DNA from: an uncultured Planctomycetia bacterium
GTDB lineage: Bacteria; Planctomycetota; UBA1135; GCA-002686595
Assembly: GCA_938003765.1 (NCBI GenBank)
Contig: CALKYE010000052.1
Location: 1 to 24,947, forward strand
Direction of reading: 5' to 3'
Length of the DNA stretch: 24,947 nucleotides
A model generated the notes under the pieces. It made no database searches. It worked only from the letters and a program-made list of their open reading frames with translations, and was not told where the DNA came from. This document shows, piece after piece, positions 1 to 7,634 of this stretch. How positions within the stretch are numbered: the first letter of the stretch is position 1; every line of letters begins with the position of its first letter. The translations under genes were made by a program, and so were the position numbers.

Positions 1-19
1 GACGACGCACGCGTCCGCG

Positions 20-469
20 CTACACGCCGAACTGCCGCAGGTGGTGGTCGATGTGCTTGTACTGCATGCGGCCCCACTCGTCGCCAGTCAGCTTGCCCAC
101 GAACGCGTGCTCGTAGCGCGCGGCGGAGTCTGGGCCGAGTTCGTGGAACTTGCGCAGCGCCGCCACCATGCGCTTGCGCTCGCGCTCGAAGTCGTTCGGC
201 GAGGTCATCACGAGCATCGGGTGCGTCGGTGAGTTCTTCGCGAAGGGCTTGTCGCCCAGGACCCAGCCCTTGAACAGCCAGCCCAGCATGCGAGCCGGTA
301 GCGGGCGCGAGAGCTGCGCATCGCCCGTCGCCGCCTCCAGAGCGAGCGCGCAGTGCGCGAGCGCCTGCGCCGCGTCCATCTTGCCCCACGCGCGCTTGGA
401 GTCCGGCCGCATCCGCTCGATGCGAGCGAGGAACTGGTCCTGACACGACTTGTCGAAGAGGGACGGCAT
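20..469 (-). CDS. DUF1569 family protein (DinB-like fold)
   Basis: A 149-residue protein starting MPSLFDKSCQ. It resembles the DUF1569 family, a branch of the DinB/YfiT-like four-helix metal-binding proteins with no settled function. Visible hallmarks are the opening SLFD segment, the WGKMDAAQALAHC stretch (residues 28-40, with a candidate metal-binding His39), and a His-rich C-terminus (HIDHH, about residues 139-143) where this superfamily places further metal ligands. The length fits the family. The frame stays open far upstream, but similarity to the family begins only at the ATG at 467-469, so I chose that start. No clear Shine-Dalgarno is visible. The gene stands alone and is transcribed away from the secreted-protein gene at 825. 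Family call is from pattern recognition; function unknown. Confidence 0.8.
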   Translation of the reverse strand: MPSLFDKSCQDQFLARIERMRPDSKRAWGKMDAAQALAHCALALEAATGDAQLSRPLPARMLGWLFKGWVLGDKPFAKNSPTHPMLVMTSPNDFERERKRMVAALRKFHELGPDSAARYEHAFVGKLTGDEWGRMQYKHIDHHLRQFGV

Positions 470-824
470 GGCGATGAGCGTACAGCGCTCGGCGGTGCGC
501 GCGAGACGGCGGCGCGCCGACCGCCGGAATGTCGGCGTCGCGAGTGCAGCTTCGCCAAGTCGGCAGCGCTTTCGACAACGCGCGCGCAGCGTGCGCCGAT
601 CGGCGCCGTTCGCCGTTCTGCGTAGCGCGAACGAGCGGACTGCGTGCTCAGCCTCAGCGGCGGAGCGTTGCGCGCCGGTGCGCGATGCGAGGCGCGTTCG
701 CCGTCGTTCGAGCGCTGGATGCGGGCATGTCCCTTGCTCTTCTCGCGCACGCCGAGCGACGCAGCCAACGGGGTGAGAGCCTCGACTGCTTTCGCGGGCG
801 CTCCCCGAAGAAGGCAGGTGCAAG
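470..824. other. Divergent intergenic region, no gene seen
   Basis: A 355-base stretch between two divergent genes. Open frames cross it on both strands, but their translations are Arg/Ala/Ser-rich with no recognisable domain, as expected for non-coding GC-rich DNA. It should hold promoters for both flanking genes, but I see no convincing -35/-10 pair. A 7-bp inverted repeat (CGCCGAC at 515-521, GTCGGCG at 531-537) is present and may be chance. Just before the right-hand gene an AAGAAGGCAGG-like purine stretch could serve as ribosome binding site. Confidence 0.5.
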
Positions 825-1838
825 ATGAGGCCCCTCGAACGAGTGTTGAGTTCGCTCCTGGTTCTCGCAGCCACGGCTGCGAGCGCGCAGTCCCAGACCG
901 TCAAGATCGACGATGGATCGCCCGGCTATTCGCTGTCGTACGGATTGCCCGAAGACCTGTGTTGGATGAACCAGCTCTCCGTCGCCGCGCCCACCACGAT
1001 CACTTCGGTGGAGATCATGTTCGGCTCGGTCCCCAATGGACGTCCCGTCACGATCTGCGTGTGGCGCGACCTCGGCGGCTTCGGTGATCCCAATCAGGCG
1101 CTGCTCGTCACGTCGATCCACTCTGAGGTTCGCAACGCCGGACAGCAGACCTTCGCGCGCTACGACGTGCCTCCGGCCAGCGTGAACGGCTCGTTCTTCG
1201 TCGGCGCGGTGCTCACGACCAACGCCAGCTTCGCGCCGGCCACGATGGACCCGCACACGCCGAACATGCACCGCGCGTGGTTCGCCACCGGCTACGGCCC
1301 GGGCACGTTCGATCCGACCTTCCCCGGCGCCTACGGCGTGAACAACGTCGCGACGCTGGGCGTCCAGGGCGTGTTCATGATCCGCGCCAACGGACCTGAC
1401 GGTCCGACGGCGGAAGTGTACGGCGCAGCGAAGGTCAACTCGGCCGGATGCGCGCCGAGCCTCACGCTCAGCGGCTCGCCGAGCGCGAGCGCGGGCAGCG
1501 GCTTCACGTTGACGGCGGCGCAGGTGCTCAACCACAAGAGCGGACTGTTCTTCTACTCGCTCAACGGTCGCCAGAGCGTTCCGTTCGGCGGCGGTCAGTT
1601 GCTCGTGACGCCTCCGCTGCGGCGCTCGGGAGCGCTCAACTCGAACGGCTCACCGAGCGGAGTCGATTGCAGCGGCTCGTTCAGCTTCGACTTCAACGCC
1701 TGGATCGCATCGGGCGTCGACCCTGCGCTGACCGCGGGCGCGACCGTCGACGGTCAGTTCTGGTATCGCGACCCCGGCTTCCTGCCGCCGAACGCGATCG
1801 GACTCACTCGAGGCGCGCACTTCGGCGTCGCGCCGTAG
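825..1838 (+). CDS. Secreted protein with shared C-terminal module
   Basis: A 337-residue exported protein of unknown function. Residues 1-22 are a signal peptide: RPLER n-region, an LLVLAATAA core, then ASAQ as likely cleavage site. Residues about 25-190 look like a beta-rich domain with many aromatic and Gly residues. It carries a hydrophobic GSFFVGAVLTT segment, of the kind seen in lectin-like or 'choice-of-anchor' extracellular domains, and I cannot name it. Residues about 199-337 form a second module beginning GCAPSLTLSG, with GLFFYSL, DFNAW and QFWYRDPG blocks. The same order of blocks recurs at the C-terminus of the protein encoded at 22980-24692. A purine-rich AAGAAGGCAGG lies about 8 bases before the ATG. 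A strong hairpin follows 26 bases after the stop. Likely an extracellular or surface protein; role unknown. Confidence 0.85.
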   Translation: MRPLERVLSSLLVLAATAASAQSQTVKIDDGSPGYSLSYGLPEDLCWMNQLSVAAPTTITSVEIMFGSVPNGRPVTICVWRDLGGFGDPNQALLVTSIHSEVRNAGQQTFARYDVPPASVNGSFFVGAVLTTNASFAPATMDPHTPNMHRAWFATGYGPGTFDPTFPGAYGVNNVATLGVQGVFMIRANGPDGPTAEVYGAAKVNSAGCAPSLTLSGSPSASAGSGFTLTAAQVLNHKSGLFFYSLNGRQSVPFGGGQLLVTPPLRRSGALNSNGSPSGVDCSGSFSFDFNAWIASGVDPALTAGATVDGQFWYRDPGFLPPNAIGLTRGAHFGVAP

Positions 1839-1864
1839 CGCCGCGCGAGTCCCGCGCGAGTTCT

Positions 1865-1905
1865 CGCGAGCGCCTCACGTCGCCCGGTGGCGTGGGGCGC
1901 TCGCG
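1865..1905 (+). terminator. 19-bp hairpin, probable terminator
   Basis: Positions 1865-1883 pair with 1887-1905 around a 3-base CCG loop. The outer ten pairs are perfect Watson-Crick (CGCGAGCGCC with GGCGCTCGCG). The remaining nine include three G-T oppositions, which pair as G-U in RNA made from the plus strand but become A-C mismatches on the minus strand. The hairpin therefore best fits the 3' end of the transcript from 825-1838. No U-run follows, so this would be a non-canonical terminator or 3'-end stabiliser. Confidence 0.65.
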
Positions 1906-1916
1906 CGTTCGCGTGG

Positions 1917-4019
1917 CTAGAGGTAACCGAGCTGCTTCAAGCGCTCGATCACCTCGGGCGCGAGTTGCTCCTCGCCCTCGGCCGACGCGGTGGCTTCGCG
2001 CCACGCCTCGAGCTGGCGCGCGAGGTCCTCGAACGGATGCGCGGGCTTGCCGCCTTCGCGGCGCAGGTCGTCGAGCTCGTTCGGATCGCGGCCGAGCGTG
2101 TAGAACTCCTCGCGCTCGGGTACGCGCTGCGTGTCGAGCCAGTGCGACGAGCTCCAGATCAGCTTGCAGCCCTTCGCGCGCAGCGACATGCGCCGCCCGC
2201 CGATCGCAAAGCCCGAGACGTCGCCCGCGATGTCGGAGAGCGCGTAGGAAGAGCGATCGGTCGGGTCCGGCGCGCCGGAGGCGGCGACCACCAAGCTCTC
2301 GCCGCTCGTGCGCAGCGCGTCGCGCGACCCGAGGAAGTCGAGCACGGTCGGCGCGATGTCGAGCAGCCGCACCTGGCCGTTCACGCGCGTTCCGGCGTGC
2401 GCGTCGCCCGGGAAGCGCACGATCAACGGCACGTGCAGCTCCTCGTCGTACAGGTAGGTTCCGTGGTCGAACCAGTAGCCGTGCGAGCCGAGGCCTTCGC
2501 CGTGGTCGCTGGTGAGCACGACCAGCGTGCGTTCCCAGCGACCCGAGCGCTTGAGCTCCTCCACGAGCCGCGCGAGCTGCGCGTCGGCGTACGAGATTTC
2601 CGCTGCGTACAGCGACCGCATGTGCGCGACCGCGTCGGGATTGCTCACCAACTCCTCGCGCTCTTCGGTCGAGAGCGCGTACCAATCGAACTCGCCCCCG
2701 CGCGGCGCGTCGTGGAGGCGCGCGAACTCTTCCGGCGGCTCGTAGGGCGCGTGCGGGTCGTACAGGTGAACGAAGGTGAACAGCGGCTCGTCTCCGCGCG
2801 CGCGCAGCCACCCGAGCGCCGAGTCGATCGTGGCGCCGGCGGGGCGGTCCGCGCGGTACAGCTCGACGCCGCGACCGCGTGCGAAGCGGATCAGCGCGCG
2901 GCCGAGTTGCGAGCGCTCGAGGATGCGCGGCAGCCACGGCCACAGCGCCATCTGATCGTCGTACCAGTCGAAGCGCGGGGCGAGTCCGCACAGCTCGTCT
3001 GCGAGGGTGAAGCCCGACACGAACGCCGCGCTCGAGTGCGTGCGGGCGAGCGCGTCGGCGAGGGTCTTCACGCGGTTCGACAGGCGCACGCCGTTCGAGA
3101 GCGCGCCGTGCTCGGCGGGATACAGCCCGGTCAGCATCGTCGTGTGCGACGGTCCGGTCGTGTTCGCCTGGCTGGTCGCCTGTTCGAACAACACGCCCTG
3201 CGCGGCGAGCGCGTCGATCGTCGGCGTCTTGGCGTTCGCGGCGCCGTAGCAACCCAGGTGGTCGGCGCGCAGCGTGTCGATGCTCACGAGCAGCACGTCG
3301 TTGCGGCCGGCGCCGCTGTCTTCGGGGCGACGACGCTCGGGGTGCGCGAGCGCGCTGAGGGCGATCAGCGCGATCAGCCCGAGCAGAGTGGCGTGCGGAG
3401 TGTTCTTGCCGGTGAACGCGCGCAAGCTGACCAGCGCGCCCGCGCCGGCGAGCGCGTAGGCCACGTACTGCATGCCGCCCTCGAGCAGCGAGTGCGCGAG
3501 CGCGAACACGTTGGCGGCTACCGCGAGCCCCAGGAGCGCCCACCACGTGGACAAGCGCGTGACGAACGGCTTCCAGGCGAGCAACTCGCGCAGCGCGAGC
3601 GCGAGCGAAGCGCCGGCCAGCGCGGTCGGAACGAGCAGGGGCAGGCTCGACTGCCCGCCGAAGCAGAACGCCGCGACCGCCGCTGCCGCGCCGAGTCCGC
3701 CGCAACTCGACGGAGCGCACGCGCGATGGCGCGGCCGGCCGAACACGGTGCGCGCGAACAGCGCTCCGACGAGTCCGAGCGCGCCGCCGAGCGCGGCGTA
3801 ACCCACGGCGTGGAGCGAGACGAGCTTGGCGCCCCACTGCACGTAGCGCGCGTCGTGGCCGAGCAGCACCTTGGCGCTCTCGACCAGTCCGAGCGCCGCG
3901 CTGGCGAGTGCGCCGAACGCAAGTCCGCGCGCGGCGACCGTCGGCAACGCCTCCAGCGTCGGCCCCGTTGGAGCGATCGATTGGGGCGCGATCTCGGGGC
4001 TGGTGGGGACCTCCGCCAT
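1917..4019 (-). CDS. Membrane-anchored sulfatase-fold hydrolase
   Basis: A 700-residue protein of the alkaline-phosphatase/sulfatase superfamily. Residues about 28-225 are very hydrophobic and should make five or six membrane helices. Residues about 240-600 are the sulfatase-like domain. DVLLVSIDTLRADHLGCYG (240-258) supplies the first metal Asp (D248). TTGPSHTTMLTGLYP (287-301) is the active-site strand. YDPHAPY (420-426) and TSDHGEGLGSHG (503-514, D505/H506) complete the metal site. In classical sulfatases the nucleophile is Cys or Ser in C/S-x-P-S-R. Here the position is Thr288 and the Arg is His292, so formylglycine maturation is not expected. This points to a phosphoesterase/transferase-like or alternative hydrolase chemistry. 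The substrate cannot be told from sequence. Start is the ATG at 4017-4019. Stands alone, converging on the gene at 825-1838. Confidence 0.85.
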   Translation of the reverse strand: MAEVPTSPEIAPQSIAPTGPTLEALPTVAARGLAFGALASAALGLVESAKVLLGHDARYVQWGAKLVSLHAVGYAALGGALGLVGALFARTVFGRPRHRACAPSSCGGLGAAAAVAAFCFGGQSSLPLLVPTALAGASLALALRELLAWKPFVTRLSTWWALLGLAVAANVFALAHSLLEGGMQYVAYALAGAGALVSLRAFTGKNTPHATLLGLIALIALSALAHPERRRPEDSGAGRNDVLLVSIDTLRADHLGCYGAANAKTPTIDALAAQGVLFEQATSQANTTGPSHTTMLTGLYPAEHGALSNGVRLSNRVKTLADALARTHSSAAFVSGFTLADELCGLAPRFDWYDDQMALWPWLPRILERSQLGRALIRFARGRGVELYRADRPAGATIDSALGWLRARGDEPLFTFVHLYDPHAPYEPPEEFARLHDAPRGGEFDWYALSTEEREELVSNPDAVAHMRSLYAAEISYADAQLARLVEELKRSGRWERTLVVLTSDHGEGLGSHGYWFDHGTYLYDEELHVPLIVRFPGDAHAGTRVNGQVRLLDIAPTVLDFLGSRDALRTSGESLVVAASGAPDPTDRSSYALSDIAGDVSGFAIGGRRMSLRAKGCKLIWSSSHWLDTQRVPEREEFYTLGRDPNELDDLRREGGKPAHPFEDLARQLEAWREATASAEGEEQLAPEVIERLKQLGYL

Positions 4020-4536
4020 GGGCGCTGCGGGACGTTAGCAGCTATCGGCGGCGCGGCCAAAGCAACTGGGGGCGCGGCGGCGGCGCGATCCCGCGGCGGC
4101 GAAGCCCTGTTCCGTCGACCTCGCTCCGCAGCGACCCGACCGCTCGCTCTCCAGCGAACCCGGCGCGGAGTCTTGCGCGGCGTGGAGCGATCGCGCCCTC
4201 GCTACGATCGTCGTTCGAGGCGCGAGCTGGGCTGGTCGCGAGCGACTCCGCGCCCGGACGCGACCCTCGAACTCTCTTCCAGCTCGCAGTTGCGGTGCGC
4301 GGTATCGACCGGCTGCCGCGCTTTCCGATAGATGCGCTGCGCTGGCCTGACCTATTCATGTGCCCGCTACTGCAAACGCCGGATCATCCCGCCCTGCTGC
4401 GTCGCCTTCGACGCGCGGCGTCTTCAGCGACCCAGCAGGTCGCTCCCGCTGACGCCCGCCGAGGAACCTCGCAGGACACGTGCTCCGACGATTTGGCCAC
4501 GCGGTTCATGAAGCGGTCGGGCTCCGGTCGGTGCGC
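4020..4536. other. Divergent intergenic region, no gene seen
   Basis: About 515 bases between the divergent sulfatase-fold and metallophosphoesterase genes. The open frames here give low-complexity Arg/Ala/Ser translations with no domain, so I call none. Two weak inverted repeats are visible: GCTGC at 4024-4028 with GCAGC at 4038-4042, just before the sulfatase-fold start, and AGCGACC at 4426-4432 with GGTCGCT at 4438-4444. The section 4320-4370 is less GC-rich and contains GATAGAT and TATTCAT strings that might belong to a promoter, but no convincing -35/-10 pair is present. Confidence 0.45.
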
Positions 4537-5700
4537 ATGACGCCCTACGTCCAACAACACCTGCTCCTCGCCGCGCTGAGCGCCGCCCTCGCCTGGGGCG
4601 TCGATCTCGCGCTCGCCCGCGTGACGGCGCTCCGTGAGAGGCCGTGGACGCGACTGTTGGCGGCGTACGCGCTGCTCGCGGCGCCGCTGGCGGCCTGGGT
4701 CGTGTTCGTGCGCGCGGTCGACCACTCGCACAGCACCTTCCAGTTCGCGTCGGTCGCCATCGGCTACTACGCCGGCGCCTTCGCGCTGCCGCTGGCCGCC
4801 GCCGTCCGCGCGTTGCGCCGGCCGCGGCGACCGTGGGGCCTGCTGGGCGCCTGCGCCGCCGCGTGGGGCGTCGGCCTGTGGGCGCTGCTGGTCGAGCCCG
4901 ATCGGTTGGTCACGGTCGAGCGCGAGCTGCGTTTCCCGGCATGGCCCGCGGACTGCGCGCCGCTGCGCGTGGTGCACATCTCCGATCTCCAGACCGTCGG
5001 CGCCTGCGAGCGCGAGCGCGAGGCGGCCCGCCGCATCAACGAGCTGCGCCCCGACCTGATCGTGTTCACCGGCGACTACGCCGCGGGGCCGTTCCGCGAC
5101 CCCGAGCCGGCGCTGGCAGCGGCGCGCGGCTTCTTCGCAGCGCTCGAGACGCCGCGCCTGGGCATCGTGTGCGTTCCAGGTCACGCGGAGCGCGAGCACC
5201 ACCGCGCGCGCATCTTCGAAGGCTTCCCGATCACGTACCTGCGCAACTCGCAGGTCGAGCTCGAGCTCGATCCGCCGGGCGCGCCGCAGGGCCGTCGCCT
5301 GCGCATCTTCGGCGCGCGCACGCTGCACGAAGGCTACGACCTCAGCTCGTTCGAGCCGAGCCGCGAGCCGGGCGTGCTGAACCTCGTCGCCTCGCACGAG
5401 CCGGACGTGGTCTGGGATCTGCTCGAGCGGCCGGTGGACTTGCACCTGTGCGGCCACACGCACGGCGGGCAGATCGTGGTCCCGCTGTTCGGCGCGCCGA
5501 TGACGTTGTGCGGGCTGCCGCGGCGCTACGCCCGCGGGCTGCACGCTTTCGGATCGCTGTGGCTCAACGTCAACCCGGGCCTGGGCATGGAGGGCAACTT
5601 CGCGCCGCGCATCCGACTGTTCTGTCCGCCGCAGATCGATCTGCTGGTGCTGCGCGGCGGCGGCGAGGTTCCCTCGGGCGCCGTTCCCGGACGCAGTTGA
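4537..5700 (+). CDS. Membrane metallophosphoesterase (calcineurin-like), divergent active site
   Basis: A 387-residue protein. Residues 8-28, 38-60, 70-91 and 100-120 look like membrane helices, and residues 143-370 form a calcineurin-like phosphoesterase domain as in YkuE-type enzymes. The metal and catalytic blocks appear in order: HISDLQT (147-153), FTGDY (177-181), VPGHAE (213-218), SHEPD (286-290) and CGHTHGGQ (305-312). Two differ from the usual pattern: D-x-H reads D150-L-Q152, and GNHD/E reads G215-H-A-E218, so a metal ligand and the catalytic His appear replaced. A GTG start at 4480 with AGGA just upstream is also possible and would add 19 residues. I prefer the ATG at 4537 because hydrophobic sequence begins there. 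It is followed after 18 bp by a glycosyltransferase gene, suggesting an envelope lipid or glycan role. Confidence 0.82.
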   Translation: MTPYVQQHLLLAALSAALAWGVDLALARVTALRERPWTRLLAAYALLAAPLAAWVVFVRAVDHSHSTFQFASVAIGYYAGAFALPLAAAVRALRRPRRPWGLLGACAAAWGVGLWALLVEPDRLVTVERELRFPAWPADCAPLRVVHISDLQTVGACEREREAARRINELRPDLIVFTGDYAAGPFRDPEPALAAARGFFAALETPRLGIVCVPGHAEREHHRARIFEGFPITYLRNSQVELELDPPGAPQGRRLRIFGARTLHEGYDLSSFEPSREPGVLNLVASHEPDVVWDLLERPVDLHLCGHTHGGQIVVPLFGAPMTLCGLPRRYARGLHAFGSLWLNVNPGLGMEGNFAPRIRLFCPPQIDLLVLRGGGEVPSGAVPGRS

Positions 5701-5718
5701 GCGAGGCTCGAAACCGCC

Positions 5719-7527
5719 ATGCACCCCAGCGATCGACGAGCGAGCGTCCTGCAGTGGACGGTGGTCGCGCTGTCCGGCGCGCTCGCCGCGTGGGTGCTGG
5801 CGTGCGTGCTCAACGCTTCGCGCGGAGAGATCGCAGACGACGCGTTCATCACCTACCGCTACGGGCGCAACCTCGCGGACGGCTTCGGACTGCGCTTCAA
5901 CCCCAGCGACAGCGAGCCGACCTGGGGCGCGTCGAGCTTGTTGCACACGCTGTTCGCCGCGGCGGCGCACCGCTTAGGGGTTCACCCGCTGATTGCGACG
6001 CGCGCTCTGTCGCTGGCGGCCTTCGGCGCGCTCGCGCTCGCGTTCGGATGGACCGCCGCGCGCATCACTCGCGCGAGCACGCCGTCGGCGCTGCTCGCGG
6101 GCATCGCGGTGTGCGCGCTGTGGGGGCTCACGCCGGAGAGCGCGACGCACCTGGCCTCGGGCATGGACGCGTTGCTCTTCACGCTCGTCCACGGACTCGC
6201 TGCGTGTTGGGCGGCGCTCGCGCTCGCACGCCCGTCGCGCTGGACCACGCTCGCCGGCTGGTTCGCGCTGACGCTGCTCAGCCTCGCGCGTCCCGAAGGC
6301 GGAGTCCTCGCGCTCGCCTACGTCGCGGTCGTCGCATTGGCCGCGCGGCGCGAGAGCGGTGGGGGACGCGCGCTGCGTGAGCACGCTCCGCTGGCGTTGG
6401 CGCTGGTCGTCACTCTGGGCGGCGCACTGCTCTGGCGTTGGAGCTACTTCGGTCAGCTCCAGCCCAACGCGTACTACGTCAAGGTCGACAGCGCGCTGTT
6501 CGGTGCGTCGGGCGACCTGTTGCCGGGCCTCGAGACCACGGCGCGCTTCCTCCTGATCCGCTGGCTGCCGCTGCTCGGTCTGCTCGCCGCGCTCGCAGCG
6601 GTGGCGCAAGTCCCGCGCGCGACAGCGATCGCCGCCGCGTTGCTGCTGGCGCCGGCGACGTGCGTCGTGCTCGCGTACGCGCGCGCGATCCACGAGATGG
6701 CCGCGGGCTTCCGCTACGAGTTCCCGATGCTCGCGCCGCTCGGTCTTGCGCTGGTCGTCGCGCTCGCCGCACTCGCGCGCCGCGCGCCGCTCCAGTTCGC
6801 TGCGACGCTCGCGCTCGCCGGCCTCGCGCTGCCCGTGTTGAGCAGCAGCTCCAACCCGCGTTGGCTGGTCTGGATGCGCCATCCGCGCAGCCTCTCGACC
6901 GCCTGGGTTCGCCACGTCCCGACCGACAACGCCCTCGCGCGCGTCGGGCTCGACCTGGCGGAGACGGGCTTGGGGCAGTCGGCGAGCATCCTGCTGTCCG
7001 GCGCGGGCCAGGCGCCGTACTACTCGGACTGGCGCGCGGTCGATTGGATCGGGCTCAACACCGCGCGCTTCAGCGGCCGCGAGGCGCTCAGCGTCGAGCA
7101 ACTGTGGGAGCACGTCGATCAGCTCGCGCCCGACGTGTGCTTCTCGATCCTTCCGCCGGCGGCGCCGCAGTCGCGCTCGCCCCAGGAGGACGCGAATTGG
7201 AACAGCGCGTCGGTCCAGGAGACGTTGCGCGGACGCGGCTCGGCGCTGTTCAAGCACTGGGATGCGCAGCGTCTGGCCGAGTCGTTCTGGCGCGAGATGC
7301 TGTGGATCCGCGAGCGCTGCGAATTCGGCGCGGCGTACAAGCTCGGCCCGGCCTGGGGCTCGGACTGGTGGGTGCTGGTGTACGTCCGCCGCGACTCGCC
7401 GCACCGCGAGCGCGTGTTGGACGTGCTGCGACGCTCGGCGCGGGCCGACGCGCAGGCGGATCTGGCCTCGGTGTTCCCCTTCGATCCGCGCTCTCTGAGC
7501 GGGCCAGCGCTGGCCGGCGCTCGCTGA
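5719..7527 (+). CDS. GT-C type membrane glycosyltransferase
   Basis: A 602-residue multi-pass membrane protein. The first helix (about residues 12-32) is followed by an outward loop carrying EIADDAFITYRYGRNLADGFG (38-58). That Asp-Asp motif and its FNP...GASSLL follow-up are typical of GT-C glycosyltransferases that use polyprenyl-phosphate sugars, such as the mycobacterial arabinofuranosyltransferase group, with D40/D41 as likely catalytic residues. Around ten hydrophobic helices extend to about residue 380. The remaining 220 residues form a soluble, probably periplasmic domain with aromatic-rich blocks (APYYSDW, VDWIGLN). It starts 18 bases after the metallophosphoesterase stop and is probably co-transcribed. 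Likely adds a sugar to a surface glycan or lipid; donor and acceptor are unknown. Confidence 0.78.
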   Translation: MHPSDRRASVLQWTVVALSGALAAWVLACVLNASRGEIADDAFITYRYGRNLADGFGLRFNPSDSEPTWGASSLLHTLFAAAAHRLGVHPLIATRALSLAAFGALALAFGWTAARITRASTPSALLAGIAVCALWGLTPESATHLASGMDALLFTLVHGLAACWAALALARPSRWTTLAGWFALTLLSLARPEGGVLALAYVAVVALAARRESGGGRALREHAPLALALVVTLGGALLWRWSYFGQLQPNAYYVKVDSALFGASGDLLPGLETTARFLLIRWLPLLGLLAALAAVAQVPRATAIAAALLLAPATCVVLAYARAIHEMAAGFRYEFPMLAPLGLALVVALAALARRAPLQFAATLALAGLALPVLSSSSNPRWLVWMRHPRSLSTAWVRHVPTDNALARVGLDLAETGLGQSASILLSGAGQAPYYSDWRAVDWIGLNTARFSGREALSVEQLWEHVDQLAPDVCFSILPPAAPQSRSPQEDANWNSASVQETLRGRGSALFKHWDAQRLAESFWREMLWIRERCEFGAAYKLGPAWGSDWWVLVYVRRDSPHRERVLDVLRRSARADAQADLASVFPFDPRSLSGPALAGAR

Positions 7528-7545
7528 GCACGCTGGTGTTTCACG

Positions 7546-7557
7546 AATTTGCAAATT
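7546..7557. promoter_or_regulatory. AT-rich 12-bp palindrome, candidate operator
   Basis: AATTTGCAAATT is a perfect 12-bp palindrome in a local AT-rich patch, 18 bases after the glycosyltransferase stop and 77 bases before the porin start. In DNA this GC-rich such a site is uncommon. It could be a regulator binding site or a promoter component for the porin gene. Nothing in the window identifies the binding protein. Confidence 0.35.
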
Positions 7558-7634
7558 GACTGCGGCGCGCGCTCGCCAGGGGCCGACACACGCGCGTCAC
7601 CTGCCTCCCCCAGGTCGGATTCCCGCAGTCCCGC

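Noticed and set aside
450..776. Possible small gene in the divergent gap (108 codons, plus strand)
   Set aside because: Arg/Ala/Ser-rich product overlapping the DUF1569 start, with no domain or ribosome binding site. Treated as non-coding.
1804..3837. Very long open frame antisense/offset to the sulfatase-fold gene
   Set aside because: Its translation is Arg/Ala-rich with no domain, while the overlapping frame at 1917-4019 has a clear sulfatase-fold domain. Long empty frames are common in DNA this GC-rich.
4426..4444. 7-bp hairpin in the 4020-4536 gap as a small RNA or attenuator
   Set aside because: Short stem with no promoter or U-run around it; expected by chance in GC-rich DNA of this length.
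4384..5970. 528-codon minus-strand open frame across the metallophosphoesterase
   Set aside because: Low-complexity translation without domains; the plus-strand gene carries recognisable catalytic motifs.
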